Below are positions 62,016-64,000 of a stretch of DNA of 64,000 bases, piece by piece; position 1 is the first letter of the stretch, and every line of letters begins with the position of its first letter. The position numbers and the translations under genes were made by a program. The notes under the pieces are model-generated. The model made no database searches, had not been told where the DNA came from, and saw nothing but the letters and a program-made list of their open reading frames with translations. Source of the DNA: Gammaproteobacteria bacterium (GTDB lineage: Bacteria > Pseudomonadota > Gammaproteobacteria > Coxiellales > Coxiellaceae); NCBI GenBank assembly GCA_030425685.1, contig JAUIAD010000003.1:62001-126000 (forward strand). Reading direction: 5' to 3'.

Positions 62016-63275
62016 CTAACCTCTTGCAAAAAAATCGATTAACTCATTCTCTGTCATTTGCCGTTGCGGCTCTTGTCCACGTAAATCTTTTAACGACACA
62101 CAGCCCTTTTCAACCTCATCATCGGCAATAATCAAAGCCCAACGCGCCCCACTTTTATCAGCCCGTTTAAACTGGCTTTTAAAACTGCCCGCGCCAAGAT
62201 TACACTCAATTGCCAAAGCTGGGCATTCTGTTCGTAAGCGTTCGGCAATTAACATGCCTTGCTCGACGCCAGCGCCAATTAACACACAAAAAATATCAGG
62301 CGCTGTTGCTATTTCTTCCACACTTTCAAGCAATAGTACCAAGCGCTCCATCCCAGCAGCAAAACCAACAGCCGGTGTCGCTTTACCACCCAGCTGGGCC
62401 ACAAGACCATCGTAACGGCCACCGGCACAAACCGTACCTTGAGCGCCCAAACGATCGGTCACCCATTCAAAAACTGTCATACAGTAATAATCCAAGCCAC
62501 GAACTAGACTAGAATTAATAACATAGGGGATATTAGCGGCATCGAGGTATTTTCGCAAACCTTCAAAGTGCGTTAATGATTCCTCATCAAGATGATCCAA
62601 CAAGCGCGGCGCTTGCTCAATCAAAGACTGCATCTGTGGATTTTTGCTATCCAATATACGCAATGGATTGCTCTCTAAGCGCCGTTTGCTATCCTCATCC
62701 AGCACATCAATATGCTCATTAAGATAACCAACTAATTTTTCACGATAAGCCGCTCTCGCTGCAGCACTGCCTAATGAGTTAAGCTGCAACTTAACATGCT
62801 CACCCAAGCCTAACTCCTGCCAAAAACGGTGTGTCATTAGAATCAATTCTGCATCAACATCAGGGCCCTGCATGCCAAAGGCCTCAACGCCAAATTGGTG
62901 AAACTGGCGATAGCGCCCCTTTTGGGGACGCTCATGACGAAACATGGGCCCCATATACCACAGGCGCTGAATTTGGTTATATAGCAAGCTTTGTTCAATA
63001 CCTGCTCTGACACAAACTGCTGTCCCTTCGGGCCGCAACGTCAGGCTATCGCCATTGCGATCATCGAAGGTATACATTTCCTTTTCAACAATATCTGTCA
63101 CTTCGCCAATACTACGCTTAAATAAGGCGGTTGACTCAACAATAGGAAAACGGATTTCTTGATAGCCATAACGACGCATCAAATCACGCCAAACGGACTC
63201 TAGTTTCTGCCAATAGGAAATCTGCTGAGGGAGAATATCATTCATCCCTCGCACTGCTTGAATAGCTTTCGCCAA
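62016..63275 (-). CDS. hisS: Histidyl-tRNA synthetase
   Basis: 419 residues, class II synthetase charging tRNA-His. It starts with TTG (family N-terminus [16 protein letters not shown]); GAGG lies 10 nt upstream. Motif 2 is [14 protein letters not shown] with [22 protein letters not shown]; motif 3 reads [17 protein letters not shown]. The histidine-specific loops are [13 protein letters not shown] and [12 protein letters not shown]. The C-terminal anticodon-binding domain follows. Between rodZ and yfgM; ispG is missing from its usual place upstream. Confidence 0.96.
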   Translation of the reverse strand: MAKAIQAVRGMNDILPQQISYWQKLESVWRDLMRRYGYQEIRFPIVESTALFKRSIGEVTDIVEKEMYTFDDRNGDSLTLRPEGTAVCVRAGIEQSLLYNQIQRLWYMGPMFRHERPQKGRYRQFHQFGVEAFGMQGPDVDAELILMTHRFWQELGLGEHVKLQLNSLGSAAARAAYREKLVGYLNEHIDVLDEDSKRRLESNPLRILDSKNPQMQSLIEQAPRLLDHLDEESLTHFEGLRKYLDAANIPYVINSSLVRGLDYYCMTVFEWVTDRLGAQGTVCAGGRYDGLVAQLGGKATPAVGFAAGMERLVLLLESVEEIATAPDIFCVLIGAGVEQGMLIAERLRTECPALAIECNLGAGSFKSQFKRADKSGARWALIIADDEVEKGCVSLKDLRGQEPQRQMTENELIDFFARG

Positions 63276-63307
63276 AACGGGAACCTCTACTTAAATTAGG
63301 TGATTAC

Positions 63308-63952
63308 TTACTGTGGCTGTCTCACTTGTGCAGCTTGTTTCGTTGTGGACGAGATAGCAGCATGGCTATCACTGAGTAACGGCAAGATCAAAGCATGATT
63401 TTTGCCAGGCTTAACCTGCGCTCCATTAGCCGCACTGGCCTGAGGAGAGGGCTGTGTTGGTTTGGCGTTATGTGACATGCTGTTAGCAGACGTTTGCGTT
63501 GATCGCCACCACATTGCAGCAAAAGCGACCAAGATCACTACCACCGCTAACCAAATCCAACGAGAAATACCTGACCCACGGTTTCTCGAAGACTTCATAT
63601 GCGACAACACCGGTTGTTTTACTAAAAACTGTTCATCAACACCACTAGAAGCCTGTTTAAAAGGCTCGTCAAAATTCATCGCTGAGAAACGTTCTAGCAC
63701 CTCTTCTGCGGATAAGCCAACTAGATTAGCGTAAGAACGCAAGTAACCACGCACATAAATTAACGCTGAGGCATCTTTATAATTATCATGCTCAATATCC
63801 ATCACCCATTGCAGCTTCAAGTTAAGCTTGCGCGCAATTTCAATATGAGAAAGCCCTTGCTCTTCTCTCGCGCGACTTAACATCTGACCTGGCGTCAATT
63901 GGTTCTGCATTTCAGGTTCTAGCGTTGCGTTATCTACTTGCTCATCCATCAT
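63308..63952 (-). CDS. rodZ: RodZ-like cell-shape protein (YfgA), short form
   Basis: 214 residues (ATG at 63952, another ATG directly after). The N-terminal helix-turn-helix of RodZ (LTPGQMLSRAREEQGLSHIE, IARKLNLKLQWVMDIE, VRGYLRSYANLVGL) binds MreB on the cytoplasmic side. One membrane helix (WIWLAVVVILVAFAAMWW) follows at about residues 125-142, then roughly 70 Ser/Gln/Pro-rich periplasmic residues. E. coli RodZ is 337 residues and ends in a beta-rich DUF4115 domain, which is absent here. Upstream of hisS (32-bp gap), as expected. Confidence 0.9.
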   Translation of the reverse strand: MMDEQVDNATLEPEMQNQLTPGQMLSRAREEQGLSHIEIARKLNLKLQWVMDIEHDNYKDASALIYVRGYLRSYANLVGLSAEEVLERFSAMNFDEPFKQASSGVDEQFLVKQPVLSHMKSSRNRGSGISRWIWLAVVVILVAFAAMWWRSTQTSANSMSHNAKPTQPSPQASAANGAQVKPGKNHALILPLLSDSHAAISSTTKQAAQVRQPQ

Positions 63953-64000
63953 CAAACACCCATCTAAATATTGAAAAAATTCATTGGTATTATATCTACT

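Noticed and set aside
1-64000. tRNA, rRNA, tmRNA or riboswitch genes
   Set aside because: Reading intergenic regions by eye showed no cloverleaf with CCA-side signals or known RNA motifs; a covariance-model search was not possible here.

Overview
The window is about 64 kb of bacterial chromosome from a gammaproteobacterium. Housekeeping blocks are in the usual gammaproteobacterial order (rlmE-ftsH-folP-glmM with a divergent yhbY; rodZ-hisS-yfgM...der). The rest is AT-rich, with many large proteins of no recognisable family that have low-complexity, acidic or nuclear-signal-like segments. That mix, a one-cluster SUF operon and PmrA-box-like sequences upstream of two orphan genes suggest a host-associated member of the Legionellales (Coxiella/Legionella relatives). 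This placement is inference; no rRNA gene or decisive marker is present.

Layout. 1-3.8 kb: two orphan genes in a minus-strand operon (the second runs off the left edge) and a short plus-strand orphan whose 3' end was replaced by an IS1-family element (3746-4595). 4.9-10.9 kb: outer-membrane protein, glmM, folP, ftsH and rlmE on the minus strand, yhbY divergent. 11-14.7 kb: a fatty-acid desaturase with a coiled-coil tail and a 737-residue orphan with six 19-residue repeats and a glycine-zipper membrane segment. 14.8-21.5 kb: a complete SUF iron-sulfur operon (Rrf2 regulator-sufB-C-D-S-U-A-T). 21.6-26.5 kb: a cation-efflux protein, exonuclease I and a GntR/ABC transporter operon. 26.6-32.5 kb: a large orphan with an AT-hook-like tail, then a two-component pair whose kinase is interrupted by an in-frame amber codon. 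32.8-41.7 kb: FAD oxidoreductase, guanine deaminase, two MFS transporters, tsaB, a lipoprotein, xseA and a secreted repeat protein.

41.8-61.1 kb is the most unusual part: two secreted RHS/YD-repeat giants of about 1630 residues, accompanied by three secreted proteins of one family I do not recognise. These five genes surround der. Together with a basic, nuclease-like orphan they occupy the space between yfgM and der where bamB normally sits. Downstream of der is a perfect 45-bp inverted repeat, very GC-rich against its surroundings. The window ends with yfgM, hisS and a short rodZ lacking its usual C-terminal domain; ispG is not between rodZ and hisS.

Several dispersed palindromic repeats occur between genes: a 20-bp perfect palindrome in three copies, an ATCCCGCGG-type hairpin family, and a CTTAGCGCC...GAAAC element in two copies. 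No tRNA, rRNA or CRISPR array was seen. Many starts were moved from the outermost possible codon to an internal one supported by a ribosome-binding site or by family N-termini.
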